Part shown: piece after piece, positions 5,533 through 6,116 of the stretch
Layout: every line of letters starts with the position of its first letter
Position numbering within the stretch: position 1 is the stretch's first letter
Origin: Acidimicrobiales bacterium
GTDB lineage: Bacteria; Actinomycetota; Acidimicrobiia; Acidimicrobiales; SHLQ01
DNA length: 6,116 bases
Direction of reading: 5' to 3'
NCBI GenBank assembly: GCA_013002375.1
Contig: JABDJW010000292.1
Span: 1-6,116, forward strand
Program-made: the position numbers and the translations under genes
Notes under the pieces: model-generated
What the model was told of the DNA's origin: nothing
Databases searched by the model: none
Seen by the model: only the letters and a program-made list of their open reading frames with translations

Positions 5533-6026
5533 CTCTCTGCGGCGACGGCCAATGCTTCGAGCGTCTCGGTCATGGTGCGCTCATTGTGTGACACCCGGTC
5601 GGTGACACCACTCATCTTGGCGCCGGCCCATTTGAACAGATGGCCCCGGTTGTCGATGACGCTTTCGGTCACGAGGGTGCTGGCGTTGCCGCCTGGAGCG
5701 GCTGCGTCGCCGACGGGTTCGAAGTCGTACCGCCAGTTGGCGTAGCGCACGCCCATGGCCATGGCATCGAAGGCGAAGACTTTGCCCGGCACGGATTCGG
5801 TCACCTCGCACACGATCGACCACGTCTTCGGGCCGTTGCGGTTCTTTCCCTTGAACCGAGCCCCGACCGAGGGGCCCTTGGCTCGTTTCACCCAGGCGCC
5901 GCCGGTGGTTTCGGGCGACCATTCGCCCATACGGGTGATGTCGCTGACCATCGCCCAGAGCTTGTCGGCCGGCGCGGCGATCGTGCGGGAAACGATGACG
6001 GGCTCAAGTCCCTTGGATTCTGGCAT
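5529..6026 (-). CDS. SRPBCC / polyketide cyclase-dehydrase-like protein
   Basis: A 165-residue soluble protein of the START/Bet v 1-like fold, which forms a single hydrophobic cavity for small ligands. The family pattern is plain: an N-terminal strand 'VIVSRTIAAPADKLWAMVSD' (10-29), then 'ITRMGEWSPET' (30-40), 'VGARFKGKNRNG' (54-65), 'WSIVCEV' (69-75), 'WRYDFEPV' (98-105), 'TLVTESV' (117-123), and a long closing helix from about 139 ('NERTMTETLEALA'). Members of this group in mycobacteria and other actinobacteria are mostly uncharacterised, and substrate and reaction cannot be read from the sequence. The ATG at 6026 is the only sensible start. A canonical Shine-Dalgarno is lacking, which would fit coupling to the gene that probably ends at 6053. 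It converges with nusB and overlaps it by 4 bp. Confidence 0.85.
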   Translation of the reverse strand: MPESKGLEPVIVSRTIAAPADKLWAMVSDITRMGEWSPETTGGAWVKRAKGPSVGARFKGKNRNGPKTWSIVCEVTESVPGKVFAFDAMAMGVRYANWRYDFEPVGDAAAPGGNASTLVTESVIDNRGHLFKWAGAKMSGVTDRVSHNERTMTETLEALAVAAES

Positions 6027-6052
6027 GAGGTCATCATGCCAGCTCGCCGAAA

Positions 6053-6115
6053 TCAGCGCCCCGTCGGCCGCCGGCCGCTGCGGTCGTCTACCCGCTTCAC
6101 CCGCCCCTTCAAGAC
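6053..6115 (-). CDS. C-terminal end of an unidentified minus-strand gene (partial)
   Basis: On the minus strand, 20 codons run from the window edge to a TGA at 6055-6053, encoding VLKGRVKRVDD and then an Arg/Gly/Pro-rich basic tail. Nineteen of the 20 codons end in G or C, and the second codon position holds the most A/T, as expected for real high-GC genes. The third-position bias stops at the TGA. The 26-nt gap to the ATG at 6026 would place it in an operon with the SRPBCC gene. The product is not recognisable from so few residues. The alternative is a + strand gene starting at ATG 6036 behind GAGG and reading MPARRNQRPVGRRP onward to the edge; it shares the same third-position track, but its first codons are A/T-ending and the other two positions fit less well. 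Confidence 0.42.
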   Translation of the reverse strand, partial: VLKGRVKRVDDRSGRRPTGR

Positions 6116-6116
6116 C

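Noticed and set aside
1..6116. CRISPR array, tRNA/rRNA genes, insertion sequence or prophage
   Set aside because: No spaced direct repeats of CRISPR type, no tRNA cloverleaf, no transposase and no terminal inverted repeats were seen. The window is filled with conserved housekeeping genes.

Overview
The window looks like a chromosomal housekeeping segment of a high-GC member of the Actinomycetota. The gene order aroE - prepilin peptidase - aroB - pepQ - efp - nusB is the order known in actinobacteria; Mycobacterium tuberculosis, as I recall it, runs aroE (Rv2552c) - Rv2551c - ... aroC/aroK/aroB ... pepQ - efp - nusB. The type IV prepilin peptidase next to a DUF4388/PATAN-like protein suggests an environmental lineage such as Acidimicrobiia. 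That placement is inference from gene content and was not tested with a tree.

Layout. Positions 1-105 hold the C-terminal end of shikimate dehydrogenase (aroE). After a 67-nt gap comes a DUF4388-like protein with a long acidic, repeat-bearing, probably disordered tail (173-1384). It is followed by a prepilin peptidase (1415-2338), 3-dehydroquinate synthase aroB (2379-3389), an M24-family Xaa-Pro peptidase (3409-4521), translation elongation factor P (4550-5113) and transcription antitermination factor nusB (5113-5532). All seven are on the + strand with gaps of 67 nt or less, so they probably form one transcription unit. At 5529-5532 a minus-strand SRPBCC/polyketide-cyclase-like gene (5529-6026) meets nusB tail to tail, and both genes share a CTAG at their stops. 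Upstream of it, on the same strand, the last codons of another minus-strand gene probably end at 6053.

How the genes work together. aroE and aroB serve the shikimate pathway. Xaa-Pro peptidase recycles proline-containing peptides, and EF-P relieves ribosome stalling at proline stretches, a pairing conserved in many bacteria. NusB acts in rRNA antitermination. The prepilin peptidase processes type IV pilins, and the neighbouring DUF4388-like protein may be a pilus- or motility-related adaptor (inference).

Nothing here is a clearly new system. The points most worth a second look are: a 16-bp direct repeat that has remodelled the aroB/pepQ junction and leaves a 7-codon minicistron overlapping both neighbours; a Lys/Ala/Glu-rich insertion in the prepilin peptidase before its last membrane helix; the two-part low-complexity tail of the DUF4388-like protein ending in a hydrophobic peptide; and the absence of aroC and aroK from a cluster that usually carries them.
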